Assembly (NCBI RefSeq): GCF_006386545.1
Contig: NZ_SWAR01000023.1
Coordinates: 101,802-165,801, forward strand
Direction: 5' to 3'
From: Methylibium rhizosphaerae
Lineage (GTDB): Bacteria; Pseudomonadota; Gammaproteobacteria; Burkholderiales; Burkholderiaceae_C
Length of the DNA stretch: 64,000 bases
Part shown: positions 29,252 to 37,833 of the stretch, one piece after another
Position numbering within the stretch: the first letter of the stretch is position 1
How the letters are laid out: each line of letters opens with the position of its first letter
Notes under the pieces: generated by a model
Seen by the model: the letters and a program-made list of their open reading frames with translations, nothing else
Database searches by the model: none
What the model was told of the DNA's origin: nothing
Translations under genes and position numbers: made by a program

Positions 29252-29971
29252 TCAGGGTTGGAAGCGACCTTCGAGCGCATAGCGCGAGCCGGGGTGCACC
29301 AGCCTGGCGATGGTGACCGGTCGGCCGCGGCTCATGGTGCGCCGCACCACCACGAGGCAGGGGTCGCTGCGGCCGATGCCCAGCAGCCTCGCTTCCTGCG
29401 CGGTGGGTGCGCTGGCCTCGATGGAGTACTGCGCCTCGGAGAGCGGCGCGACGCTCAGCAGATAGTGGGTGGGCGTGGTCTGCGAGAAGTCGACGCCCAG
29501 GTAGTCGGGTGCGCAGGAGGGGTTGACGTAGCGGTCCTCGCACTGAATGGGTGCGCCGTTCTCGCGGTGCACGATGATGCTGTGGAACACCTCGCCGCCC
29601 TCCGGGAGGTCGAGCCGCCGGGCCAGCTCGGCGGGCGCGCGCTCGGCGCGCACCAGGTGCACCTCGGCCTCGTGCCGGTGCCCGCGTGCCTCGATCTCCT
29701 CGTGCAGGTCGCGGATGGTGAGGGTGGACGAGATGCGGTGCAGCTGCGCCGCGAAGGTGCCCACCCCCTGCACGCGCTCGACGAAACCCTCGCTGGCGAG
29801 CTCGCGCAGCGCCCGGTTCACCGTCATGCGGCTCACGCCGAAGCGGGCCACCAGGTCGGCCTCCGAAGGCATCAGGGCACCCGGAGGCCAGCGGCCGCGG
29901 GTGAGCTCCTGCTTCAGGTAGTGCTTGACCTTGGCATATGGAGAAGCGGGGCGGTTCAGGTCGGCTGGCAT
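29252..29971 (-). CDS. hutC: histidine utilization repressor (GntR family, UTRA domain)
   Basis: A 239-residue repressor. The winged helix includes LMPSEADLVARFGVSRMTVN and RALRELASEGFVERVQGVGT; the UTRA effector domain has LRIRD-type text (TIRDLHEEIEARGHRHEAEV) and ends YALEGRFQP. In Pseudomonas HutC binds urocanate to release the DNA. The gene is divergent from hutH, with a palindromic site in between, and heads the hutC-D-G-F unit. It should repress both its own operon and the hutH side. Confidence 0.94.
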   Translation of the reverse strand: MPADLNRPASPYAKVKHYLKQELTRGRWPPGALMPSEADLVARFGVSRMTVNRALRELASEGFVERVQGVGTFAAQLHRISSTLTIRDLHEEIEARGHRHEAEVHLVRAERAPAELARRLDLPEGGEVFHSIIVHRENGAPIQCEDRYVNPSCAPDYLGVDFSQTTPTHYLLSVAPLSEAQYSIEASAPTAQEARLLGIGRSDPCLVVVRRTMSRGRPVTIARLVHPGSRYALEGRFQP

Positions 29972-29980
29972 GGGCGGATG

Positions 29981-30010
29981 CTACTTGCACGAGCTTGTCT
30001 ATACAAGTAG
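29981..30010. promoter_or_regulatory. HutC operator region between hutC and hutH
   Basis: A core palindrome CTTGTCTATACAAG (29994-30007) has perfect 5-bp arms around CTAT and resembles known HutC sites (TGTATAGACA). A wider inverted repeat, CTACTTG (29981-29987) and CAAGTAG (30004-30010), overlaps its right arm. Placed about 50 bases before the hutH start, it would let HutC control both directions. Confidence 0.75.
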
Positions 30011-30059
30011 AGTGAATCACCAGTAGCCGCTGCGCGGCAGCACAACCACCGCCTCCACC

Positions 30060-31613
30060 ATGGCCAGCATGCTAACCATCCAACCCGGCCAGCTCACGCT
30101 GGCCCAATTGCAGGACATCCACGCCGGCGGCGTGGCGCTCTCGCTCGATGCCGCCGCACGCGCCGCCATACGCGCCAGCGCCGCCGTGGTGCAGCGCGCC
30201 GCGCAGGGCCGCGAGCCGGTCTACGGAGTCAACACCGGCTTCGGCAAGCTGGCCAACCAGCGCATCAGCGAAAGCGAGCTCGACACGCTGCAGCTCAACC
30301 TCATCCGCTCGCACAGCGTGGGCGTGGGCGAGCCGCTGCCGCCGGCCGTGGTGCGGCTCATGCTGGCCCTCAAGGCGGCCAGCCTGGCGCGCGGCCATTC
30401 CGGCGTGCGCGAGGAAGTGGTCGATGCGCTGATCGCCGTGCACAACGCCGGCCTCGTGCCCTATGTGCCCAGCCAGGGCTCGGTCGGGGCGTCGGGCGAC
30501 CTGGCGCCGCTGTCGCACATGACCCTGGCCCTGCTGGGCGAGGGCGACATGCTGGTCGATGGCCACCGCCGCCCGGCCGGCCCGCTGCTGCGCGAGGCCG
30601 GCATCGCGCCGCTGAAGCTGGCCGCCAAGGAGGGCCTGGCGCTCATCAACGGCACGCAGACCTCCACCGCGCTGGCGCTGCATGCGCTGCTGCGCTTCGA
30701 GCCGGTGCTCGAGGCCGCGCTCGTGGTGGGTGCGCTCACCGTGGATGCGGCCCGCGGCAGCGACGGCCCGTTCGACCCGCGCATCCACGCGCTGCGCGGC
30801 CAGCCCGGCCAGATCGACGTGGCGCAGTACTACCGCGCGCTGCTGGCCGGCAGCGAGATCCGCCGCTCGCACCTGCAGGGCGACGACCGGGTGCAGGACC
30901 CGTATTGCCTGCGCTGCCAGCCGCAGGTGGTGGGCGCCTGCCTCGACCAGCTGCGCCATGCCGCGCTGGTGCTGCTGCGCGAAGCCAATGCGGTGACCGA
31001 CAACCCGCTGGTGTTCGCGGGCGACGAGGTGGCCATGGTGTCCGGCGGCAACTTCCACGCCGAGCCGGTGGCGCTGGCGGCCGATGCGATGGCGGTGGCC
31101 ATCGCCGAGGTCGGCGCGATCGCCGAGCGCCGCATCGCGATGCTCATCGACGCCGGCGTGTCCCGTCTGCCGCCCTTCCTGGCGCAGGATGCCGGCCTCA
31201 ACTCCGGCTTCATGATCGCCCACGTGACTGCCGCCTCGCTCGCCTCAGAGAACAAGTCGCTGGCCCACCCGGCCAGCGTGGACAGCCTGCCCACCTCGGC
31301 CAACCAGGAAGACCACGTGAGCATGGCCACCTTCGCCGCGCGACGGCTGGGGGCCATGATCGACAACACCGCCCACATCCTCGGCATCGAACTGCTTGCC
31401 GCGGCGCAGGGCGTCGAATTCCTGCGCCCGCTCAGGAGCTCCGCGCCGCTGGAGCAGGTGCATGCGCTGCTGCGTACGCACTGCCCGCCGATGATGAGCG
31501 ACCGCTACATCGCGCCCGACATCGAGCTGGCCACGGCGCTGGTGCACGACGGTTCGCTGGCGCGCATCTTGCGAACGCTGGAAGACAAGCCGGCGCTGTG
31601 GATCCCGGCCTGA
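30060..31613 (+). CDS. hutH: histidine ammonia-lyase
   Basis: A 517-residue enzyme that removes ammonia from histidine to yield urocanate, the first step of histidine degradation. The MIO cofactor forms from Ala144-Ser145-Gly146 in VGASGDLAPLSH. Also visible are VYGVNTGFGKLAN and LINGTQTST near the active site. I use ATG 30060; ATG 30069 is an alternative, and neither has a clear ribosome site. It diverges from hutC. Urocanase (hutU) and imidazolonepropionase (hutI), the next two steps, are not in this window. Confidence 0.96.
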   Translation: MASMLTIQPGQLTLAQLQDIHAGGVALSLDAAARAAIRASAAVVQRAAQGREPVYGVNTGFGKLANQRISESELDTLQLNLIRSHSVGVGEPLPPAVVRLMLALKAASLARGHSGVREEVVDALIAVHNAGLVPYVPSQGSVGASGDLAPLSHMTLALLGEGDMLVDGHRRPAGPLLREAGIAPLKLAAKEGLALINGTQTSTALALHALLRFEPVLEAALVVGALTVDAARGSDGPFDPRIHALRGQPGQIDVAQYYRALLAGSEIRRSHLQGDDRVQDPYCLRCQPQVVGACLDQLRHAALVLLREANAVTDNPLVFAGDEVAMVSGGNFHAEPVALAADAMAVAIAEVGAIAERRIAMLIDAGVSRLPPFLAQDAGLNSGFMIAHVTAASLASENKSLAHPASVDSLPTSANQEDHVSMATFAARRLGAMIDNTAHILGIELLAAAQGVEFLRPLRSSAPLEQVHALLRTHCPPMMSDRYIAPDIELATALVHDGSLARILRTLEDKPALWIPA

Positions 31614-31651
31614 ACGTCCTTCTTCAACCGCAACGACGAGGAGCCCGACCG

Positions 31652-32608
31652 ATGAAGATGAAGATGAAGCAGTTGCTCTGCCTGCTGGCCGCGAGTGCGG
31701 CGACGGCCCTGGCCGCCGCGCAGGAAACCAAGCTGGCCATCGGCATCTCCGGCTGGACCGGCTTCGCCCCGCTCACGCTGGCGAAGGAAGCCGGGCTCTT
31801 CAAGAAGCACGGGCTCGACGTCTCCATCAAGAAGATCCCGCAGAAGGACCGCCACCTGGCCATCGCCTCCGGCGACATCCAGTGCGCGGCCACCACGGTG
31901 GAAACCTGGATCGTCTGGAACGCCAACGGCGTGGCCACCACGCAGATCTTCCAGATGGACAAGAGCTTCGGCGCCGACGGCATGGTGGTGAAGCCCGGCA
32001 TCGCGAAGATCGCCGACCTCAAGGGCAAGACGGTGGCCGCCAGCGCGCCGGGCACCGCCCCGTATTTCACGCTGGCCTGGATGCTCAAGAAGAACGGCCT
32101 GTCGATCAAGGACGTGAAGGTGGTGAACCTGGAGCCGCAGGCCGCGGCCAATGCCTTCGTGGCCGGCGCCGGCGACCTCGACGCCGGCATGACCTACGAG
32201 CCGTACCTGTCGGCCGTGCGGGCCAAGCCCGAGGCCGGCAGGATCATCGCCACCACGCTCGACTACCCGATGGTGATGGACACCTTCGGCTGCACGCCGA
32301 AGTTCCTGGCCGACAACCCCAAGGCCGCCCAGGGCCTGGCCGACGCCTACTTCGACGCGGTGGAGATGATCCGCACCGACCCGAAGAAGAGCTTCGAGAT
32401 CATGGGCGCCGACGTCAAGCAGAGCGCCGAGGCATTCGAGAAGAGCCAGTCCTTCCTGCGCTGGCAGGACCGTGCGGCCAACCAGAAGTTCTTCGCCGGC
32501 GAGCACGCCGCCTTCAGCAAGGAGGCGGCCGAGCTGCTGCTGGAGGCCGGCATCATCCGGCAGGTGCCCGACCTCTCCAGACTGGCCGACACGCGCTTCA
32601 TCAGGTAA
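31652..32608 (+). CDS. ABC transporter substrate-binding protein (TauA/SsuA/NMT1-like)
   Basis: A 318-residue periplasmic protein starting at ATG 31652 behind GAGGAG. The signal peptide is MKMKMKQLLCLLAASAATAL. The mature part begins TKLAIGISGWTGFAPLTLAK, then KEAGLFKKHGLDVSIKKIP and GDIQCAATTVETWIVWNANG, the layout of nitrate/sulfonate/taurine-type binding proteins. It follows hutH by 38 bases and precedes its permease and ATPase, so a hut-related nitrogen source, such as histidine or urocanate, is a reasonable but unproven ligand. Sulfonate or thiamine-precursor binding is also possible. Confidence 0.86.
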   Translation: MKMKMKQLLCLLAASAATALAAAQETKLAIGISGWTGFAPLTLAKEAGLFKKHGLDVSIKKIPQKDRHLAIASGDIQCAATTVETWIVWNANGVATTQIFQMDKSFGADGMVVKPGIAKIADLKGKTVAASAPGTAPYFTLAWMLKKNGLSIKDVKVVNLEPQAAANAFVAGAGDLDAGMTYEPYLSAVRAKPEAGRIIATTLDYPMVMDTFGCTPKFLADNPKAAQGLADAYFDAVEMIRTDPKKSFEIMGADVKQSAEAFEKSQSFLRWQDRAANQKFFAGEHAAFSKEAAELLLEAGIIRQVPDLSRLADTRFIR

Positions 32609-32620
32609 GGCCGCAGCCGC

Positions 32621-33400
32621 ATGAAGCCGCTGCAGCCGGTGTCGCCGCGCGCCCGAGTCGCGCTCGGCGTGAGCTTCTTCGTCGCTTTCGTGGCCGTGTG
32701 GGCGGCAGCCACGCTCGGCGGTTTCGTGTCTGCGACCTTCCTGGCCGATCCGCTGACCATGCTGCGTTCGGGCTGGACGCTGCTGGCCGAGATGGGCTTT
32801 TCGAAGGACGTCGGCATGACGGTGTGGCGCGTGCTGGGCGGCTTCCTCATCGCGGCTGCGCTGGCCCTGCCGCTGGGCGTGGCGATGGGGGCCTACAAGC
32901 CGGTGGAGGCGTTCTTCGAGCCCTTCGTGTCGTTTGCCCGCTACCTGCCGGCCTCGGCCTTCATTCCGCTGCTCATCCTGTGGGCCGGCATCGGCGAGGC
33001 GCAGAAGCTGGCAGTCATCTTCATCGGCAGCTTCTTCCAACTGGTGCTGATGGTCGCGGTGGCGGTCGGCAACACCCGGCGTGACCTGGTGGAGGCGGCC
33101 TACACCCTGGGCAGCAGCGACGCCGGCATCGTGCGGCGCGTGCTCATTCCGGGCGCGGCTCCCGAGATCGCCGAGATCCTGCGCATGGTGCTCGGCTGGG
33201 CCTGGACCTACGTGATCGTGGCCGAGCTGATCGGCGCCTCCAGCGGCATCGGGCACATGATCACCGACAGCCAGTCGCTGCTGGCCACCGACCAGATCAT
33301 CTTCGGGATCATCGTGATCGGCCTCATCGGGCTGGCGAGCGACCTGGCCTTCAAGGCGGCCAACCGCCGGCTGTTCCCGTGGGCGCAACCGGGGCGCTGA
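32621..33400 (+). CDS. ABC transporter permease (TauC/SsuC-like)
   Basis: A 259-residue inner-membrane permease with about six hydrophobic segments. The coupling-helix EAA-like region is VEAAYTLGSSDAGIVRRVLI, near residue 160-180, followed by PGAAPEIAEILRMVLGWAWT and an FGIIVIGLIGLASD ending. It belongs to the nitrate/taurine importer type and is linked twelve bases after its binding protein. The ATPase ORF begins six bases after its stop. Together they form a complete importer directly behind hutH. Confidence 0.88.
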   Translation: MKPLQPVSPRARVALGVSFFVAFVAVWAAATLGGFVSATFLADPLTMLRSGWTLLAEMGFSKDVGMTVWRVLGGFLIAAALALPLGVAMGAYKPVEAFFEPFVSFARYLPASAFIPLLILWAGIGEAQKLAVIFIGSFFQLVLMVAVAVGNTRRDLVEAAYTLGSSDAGIVRRVLIPGAAPEIAEILRMVLGWAWTYVIVAELIGASSGIGHMITDSQSLLATDQIIFGIIVIGLIGLASDLAFKAANRRLFPWAQPGR

Positions 33401-33405
33401 GCACC

Positions 33406-34176
<771 letters not shown>

Positions 34177-34200
34177 GGCCGGTGCCGAAAGCCCCCGCTT

Positions 34201-35790
34201 TTAGGCCGGCATCGCCTGCGCGCCGCCGAGCTTGAACACCGCGACTGCATCCACCAGGCGCCGCGCCTGCTGCTGCAGGCTGTCGGCCGCCGCGGCCGAC
34301 TGCTCCACCAGCGCGGCGTTCTGCTGAGTCACCTCGTCGAGCTGCGTCACCGCGTCGGTGACCTGGCTGATGCCGGCGGTCTGCTCGTGCGTGGCCGCGC
34401 TGATGCTGGCGATCAGGTCGCTCACGCGCTGCACCTGCGTCACGATGTCGCCCATCGTGCGGCCGGCGTCGTCCACCTGGCGGCTGCCGACCTCGACCTT
34501 CTCGACGCTGTCGCTGATGAGCGTCTTGATCTCCTTGGCCGCCTGCGCGCTGCGCTGGGCGAGGCTGCGCACTTCGCCGGCCACCACCGCGAAGCCGCGG
34601 CCCTGTTCGCCGGCACGAGCGGCTTCGACGGCGGCGTTGAGCGCCAGGATGTTCGTCTGGAAGGCGATGCCGTCGATCACGCCGATGATGTCGGCGATCC
34701 TGCGGCTGCTGGCGCTGATCTGCTCCATGGTGGCCACCACCTGGCCCACCGTCACGCCGCCATGCGTGGCCACGCTGCTGGCGGCCTTGGCGAGCTGCTC
34801 CGCCTGCATCGCGGTGTCGGCATTGATCTTCACCGTCGATGTGAGCTGTTCCATCGAGGCGGCGGTCTGCTGCAGGCTGCTGGCCTGTGTCTCGGTGCGG
34901 CGCGACAGATCGGCGTTGCCGGTGGCGATCTGGGTCGAGCCGGTGGCGATGTTGTCGCTGCTGGCGCGCACGCTGGACACCACCGACACCAGGCTCTGGT
35001 TCATCACCTTCAGGGTGCTCAGCAGCTCGCCCAGTTCGTTGCTGCTCTTCACCTCGATGCGCGAGCCGAGGTCACCGTCGGCCACGCGGCGGGCGATGCC
35101 GACGGCCTGGGCCAGCGGCACGGTGATGCCGCGGATCAGCACCAGCATGGTCCCCACCGCCAGCAGCAGCGACAGCGCGACCGCGGCCCCGAGCAGCCAG
35201 GTGAGGTTGCCGATGCGTCGCTCCACCTCCTGCGCGTCGGCCTTGGCGCGCTGCGCGAGGTGGTCCGACAGCTGCTGCGACGCGGCGCCGCCGATGCGGT
35301 AGGTCGGGTTGATGGTGCCGATCAGCACGTTTTCCGCCGCGTCCCACTGGCCGGCCTTCACCGCGGCGGCGGCGTCCTTCACCGCCTTCACGCCCAGGCC
35401 GCCGGTCTTGTCGTACCACGCGTCGGCCAGCTGCCGCTCCTCTGGCGACTCGATTCCCGCGTGGTACTCGTCCCACAGCTGCTGAATGCCGGCCGACGCC
35501 TTCTCGATGGTGGTGAAGTGCACGTCCAGCGCGTGGTCGTGCAGCTTGGCCCAGTCGAAGCCGGGGTTGTGCTGCAGCGCCTGCAGCACCTGGCTGCGGT
35601 TGGTCTCCATCAGCAGCTTGATCTGCGTGAACACGGTTTCGGACTTCGCGTCGTGCAGTGCGATGTCGCGGTAGGAGTGGCGCGTCAGCGCCGTGCCGTA
35701 GAGGCCGAAGGCGCCGATGCCGGCCACGAGCAGCATGAGCAGGCTCAGCACGGCAATGATCAGCGTCCTGATCCTGATGTTGGAAAGCAT
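34201..35790 (-). CDS. methyl-accepting chemotaxis protein (4HB-type, Tsr-like)
   Basis: A 529-residue chemoreceptor. An N-terminal helix at residues 9-30, a periplasmic four-helix bundle of about 160 residues (residues 35-190), a second helix near 193-215, and a HAMP region to about 265 precede the signalling domain. The hairpin tip is around FQTNILALNAAVEAARAGEQ. No C-terminal CheR-tethering pentapeptide is visible; it ends KLGGAQAMPA. The start has GGGAG seven bases ahead. It follows the unknown gene by 33 bases and so lies in the riboswitch-led operon. The ligand is unknown. Confidence 0.93.
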   Translation of the reverse strand: MLSNIRIRTLIIAVLSLLMLLVAGIGAFGLYGTALTRHSYRDIALHDAKSETVFTQIKLLMETNRSQVLQALQHNPGFDWAKLHDHALDVHFTTIEKASAGIQQLWDEYHAGIESPEERQLADAWYDKTGGLGVKAVKDAAAAVKAGQWDAAENVLIGTINPTYRIGGAASQQLSDHLAQRAKADAQEVERRIGNLTWLLGAAVALSLLLAVGTMLVLIRGITVPLAQAVGIARRVADGDLGSRIEVKSSNELGELLSTLKVMNQSLVSVVSSVRASSDNIATGSTQIATGNADLSRRTETQASSLQQTAASMEQLTSTVKINADTAMQAEQLAKAASSVATHGGVTVGQVVATMEQISASSRRIADIIGVIDGIAFQTNILALNAAVEAARAGEQGRGFAVVAGEVRSLAQRSAQAAKEIKTLISDSVEKVEVGSRQVDDAGRTMGDIVTQVQRVSDLIASISAATHEQTAGISQVTDAVTQLDEVTQQNAALVEQSAAAADSLQQQARRLVDAVAVFKLGGAQAMPA

Positions 35791-35823
35791 GTTGATCTCC
35801 CTGGAATGAATTCGTTGTGTCTG

Positions 35824-36675
35824 TCAGCGCCTGCAGCGGCGGAAGAACTCGGCGATGCCGGCGTCGAGGTCGGCCGGCTGGTCGAATTCGAGGTAGGTCA
35901 CGTCGCACAGTTCGCCGAGGTCCTTGAGCAGCGTGGTCTTGATCGGCGCGTGCTTCCACACGAGGAACAGCACCGGCGTGCAGGCGCCGCGGAACACGTG
36001 GTACGACAGCTCGAACGCGCTGCTCTCGCTCATGCCGACGCGGATGTTCACGAAGGCACCCGCCTGCGCCAGGCGTGCCAGCCTCCAGGCGCGGAAGTTC
36101 TGCGGCGTGAACGGCTGGCCCGACTCGGCCTCGAACGAGGCCCGGAAGGTGCCGGCGCTCTCGGCCTGGTGGCCGGTCAGGTAGTCGAAGTCGTGAGGCT
36201 CGCCGTTGCATCGCTCGATGCGTTCGAGCACGCCGGCGATCAGCTCCTGCTGGGCAACGCCCGATTCGGTGAGCGGCTGGCGGATGAAGAGCTTCAGGGC
36301 GGCCGTATCGGCGGCCGGCTCGGCGAAGCCGTTGCCGGCGCGTGCGCCGGCGCTGAAGGCGTGCCACAGGCGGTCCGAAGGCAGGGCGGCGCGGTTCTTC
36401 AGCAGCACGCGCGCCTTGTCCACCGCGGCCTGCGCCAGCGAGCCGCGCGGGCGCAGCATCAGCGCGTCCTGCGCTTCGGCCACGCCGGCCAGGAATGTCG
36501 ACGACAGCATCTGGCGCTGGGCCGAGCTGTCGCCCGGCTTGCCGCTGGGCGGCGGGTACAGCCCAGCCATCAGCGCGGCCACGTCGTGTTGCGCCCACAG
36601 GCGCTGTCTCAAAGGTGTGCCCAGGCGCGCCAGGTCGGCGCTGCCCGCGAGGGCGAATTGGTCGATGCTGCCCAT
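35824..36675 (-). CDS. uncharacterised protein, first gene of the riboswitch operon; C-terminal fold possibly NDT/TIR-like
   Basis: A 283-residue soluble protein starting at ATG 36675 (GGGGAG upstream). No family can be named with confidence. The N-terminal half is helical and Ala/Leu-rich, with several aromatic positions. The C-terminal ~110 residues look like an alpha/beta Rossmann-like domain: FDYLTGHQAESAGTFRASFE, then GAFVNIRVGMSESSAFELSY, HVFRGACTPVLFLVWKH, and VTYLEFD. A Ser-rich turn before FEL, then a beta strand with PVL, is the layout of nucleoside 2-deoxyribosyltransferase and TIR-type nucleotide hydrolases (Glu as catalyst). This is a weak hand comparison. It precedes an MCP by 33 bases, so it may act in chemosensory signalling. 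Confidence 0.55.
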   Translation of the reverse strand: MGSIDQFALAGSADLARLGTPLRQRLWAQHDVAALMAGLYPPPSGKPGDSSAQRQMLSSTFLAGVAEAQDALMLRPRGSLAQAAVDKARVLLKNRAALPSDRLWHAFSAGARAGNGFAEPAADTAALKLFIRQPLTESGVAQQELIAGVLERIERCNGEPHDFDYLTGHQAESAGTFRASFEAESGQPFTPQNFRAWRLARLAQAGAFVNIRVGMSESSAFELSYHVFRGACTPVLFLVWKHAPIKTTLLKDLGELCDVTYLEFDQPADLDAGIAEFFRRCRR

Positions 36676-36686
36676 TGATCTCCCCG

Positions 36687-36725
36687 GTCTGTCTGTTGTC
36701 TGTCGGTCTGTCCGCTCGTCTGTTG
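36687..36725 (-). repeat. five CAGAC motifs in the leader, just upstream of the first gene's ribosome site
   Basis: On the minus (transcribed) strand, CAGAC occurs five times in 39 bases between the aptamer and the start codon, at irregular 4-12 base steps. The track is rich in A/C/G with few U, so it should be mostly unpaired. It may be a leftover of slippage, or a protein/RNA contact site. Confidence 0.4.
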
Positions 36726-36844
36726 CCACGACGGCGGCACGCGCAGGGGCGTGGGGAAGCAAGACCGGAAAGACGCGCATGCAGCGCAGGCTGCCCGCTC
36801 CGATGCGCGCATCGAAGCAGCCCGGGGGAAGAACATCCAACCCT

Positions 36845-36942
36845 GGTTTCTGGCAACCCCGCTGTCATGGCTTGCTGGCAAGCGTTAGACCGGAAGCTTT
36901 GCGACCCCGACTTTCGTGCGGGTGTGCCTTTGTCGTGAACCC
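36845..36942 (-). promoter_or_regulatory. cyclic-di-GMP-I (GEMM-I) riboswitch aptamer
   Basis: Read on the minus strand, the RNA begins GGGTTCACGACAAAGG, matching the 5' consensus with ACG and the GG before CACACC. A helix capped by a GAAA tetraloop follows (36915-36912), then GGGGTCGCAAAGC, CCGGTCTAACG, and CATGACAGCGGGGTTGCC. All these agree in order and spacing with GEMM-I. The 5' GGGTTC can pair with the 3' GAAACC to close P1. The GG before CACACC includes the position that reads the ligand in Vc2, so c-di-GMP rather than cGAMP is favoured. A long GC hairpin, with palindrome CGATGCGCGCATCG (36801-36814), follows and could be the expression platform. Confidence 0.85.
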
Positions 36943-36969
36943 GAGCGCAGTGAAGCGCTCCGGGCCAGC

Positions 36970-36997
36970 TTATCGGCGGGGGTGGCGCTTGCCTTGA
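36970..36997 (-). promoter_or_regulatory. sigma-28 (FliA)-like promoter of the riboswitch operon
   Basis: On the minus strand, TCAAGGCA (36997-36990) and a perfect GCCGATAA (36977-36970) are separated by 12 bases. The flagellar sigma consensus is TAAAGTTT, 11 bases, GCCGATAA. A start about eight bases later (near 36962) would produce an RNA beginning some 20 bases before the riboswitch. The -35 part matches less well. Confidence 0.6.
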
Positions 36998-37093
36998 GAA
37001 ATGGCGGGGGGGTGAGCGTGATGCAGTGAACGCATTCGGGCCCCCCGGTGGGGGAGCCGCCCCGCGCTGCAGCGCTGCGCTAGTATTCCGCGG

Positions 37094-37831
37094 ATGAAAG
37101 TCACCCCCCTGCCCACGCCCTCGAGCCCGCCCCCCGCGGCAGACGAAGGCGTGCCGGTTTCGCAAAAGATCCGCGAGCGCCTGAAGAGCGCACAGCGGCG
37201 CTTCCATGCCAACGACAACATCGCCGAGTTCATCGAACCCGGCGAACTCGAGGCGCTGCTCGACGAAGTGCGCAGCAGGATGGTCACCGTGCTCGACAGC
37301 CTGGTGATCGACACCGAGAGCGACCACAACACGCAGGACACCGCGCGGCGCGTCGCCAAGATGTACCTCAACGAGGTGTTCAAGGGCCGCTACGTCCGGC
37401 AGCCCACCGTCACCGAGTTCCCCAACGTCGAGCACCTCAACGAGCTCATGATCGTGGGCCCGGTCACGGTGCGCAGCGCCTGCTCGCACCACCTGTGCCC
37501 GATCATCGGCAAGCTGTGGATCGGCGTGATGCCGAACGAGCATTCCAACCTCATCGGCCTGTCGAAGTACGCGCGCCTTGCGGAATGGATCATGAGCCGC
37601 CCGCAGATCCAGGAGGAGGCGGTCACCCAGGTGGCCGACCTGCTGCAGGACAAGATGCAGCCCGACGGCCTGGCCATCGTGATGGAGGCCGACCACTTCT
37701 GCATGCAGTGGCGCGGCGTGCGCGACATGGACTCCAAGATGATCAACAGCGTGATGCGCGGCTCCTTCCTGAAGGACGCGAACCTGCGCCGCGAATTCCT
37801 CGCGCTGGTCAACAACCGGAAAGGCGGCTGA
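37094..37831 (+). CDS. folE: GTP cyclohydrolase I
   Basis: A 245-residue enzyme that converts GTP to dihydroneopterin triphosphate and formate, the first step of tetrahydrofolate synthesis. The zinc ligands are in RSACSHHLCPIIGK (Cys-His) and another Cys in MEADHFCMQWRG. DTESDHNTQDTARRVAKMY is the conserved substrate/structure region. The N-terminal 50 residues are a less conserved Pro-rich tail. It is followed three bases later by a BLUF photoreceptor gene and is convergent with a DUF748-like gene. nudB, the next pathway step, is at 13746. Confidence 0.95.
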   Translation: MKVTPLPTPSSPPPAADEGVPVSQKIRERLKSAQRRFHANDNIAEFIEPGELEALLDEVRSRMVTVLDSLVIDTESDHNTQDTARRVAKMYLNEVFKGRYVRQPTVTEFPNVEHLNELMIVGPVTVRSACSHHLCPIIGKLWIGVMPNEHSNLIGLSKYARLAEWIMSRPQIQEEAVTQVADLLQDKMQPDGLAIVMEADHFCMQWRGVRDMDSKMINSVMRGSFLKDANLRREFLALVNNRKGG

Positions 37832-37833
37832 TC

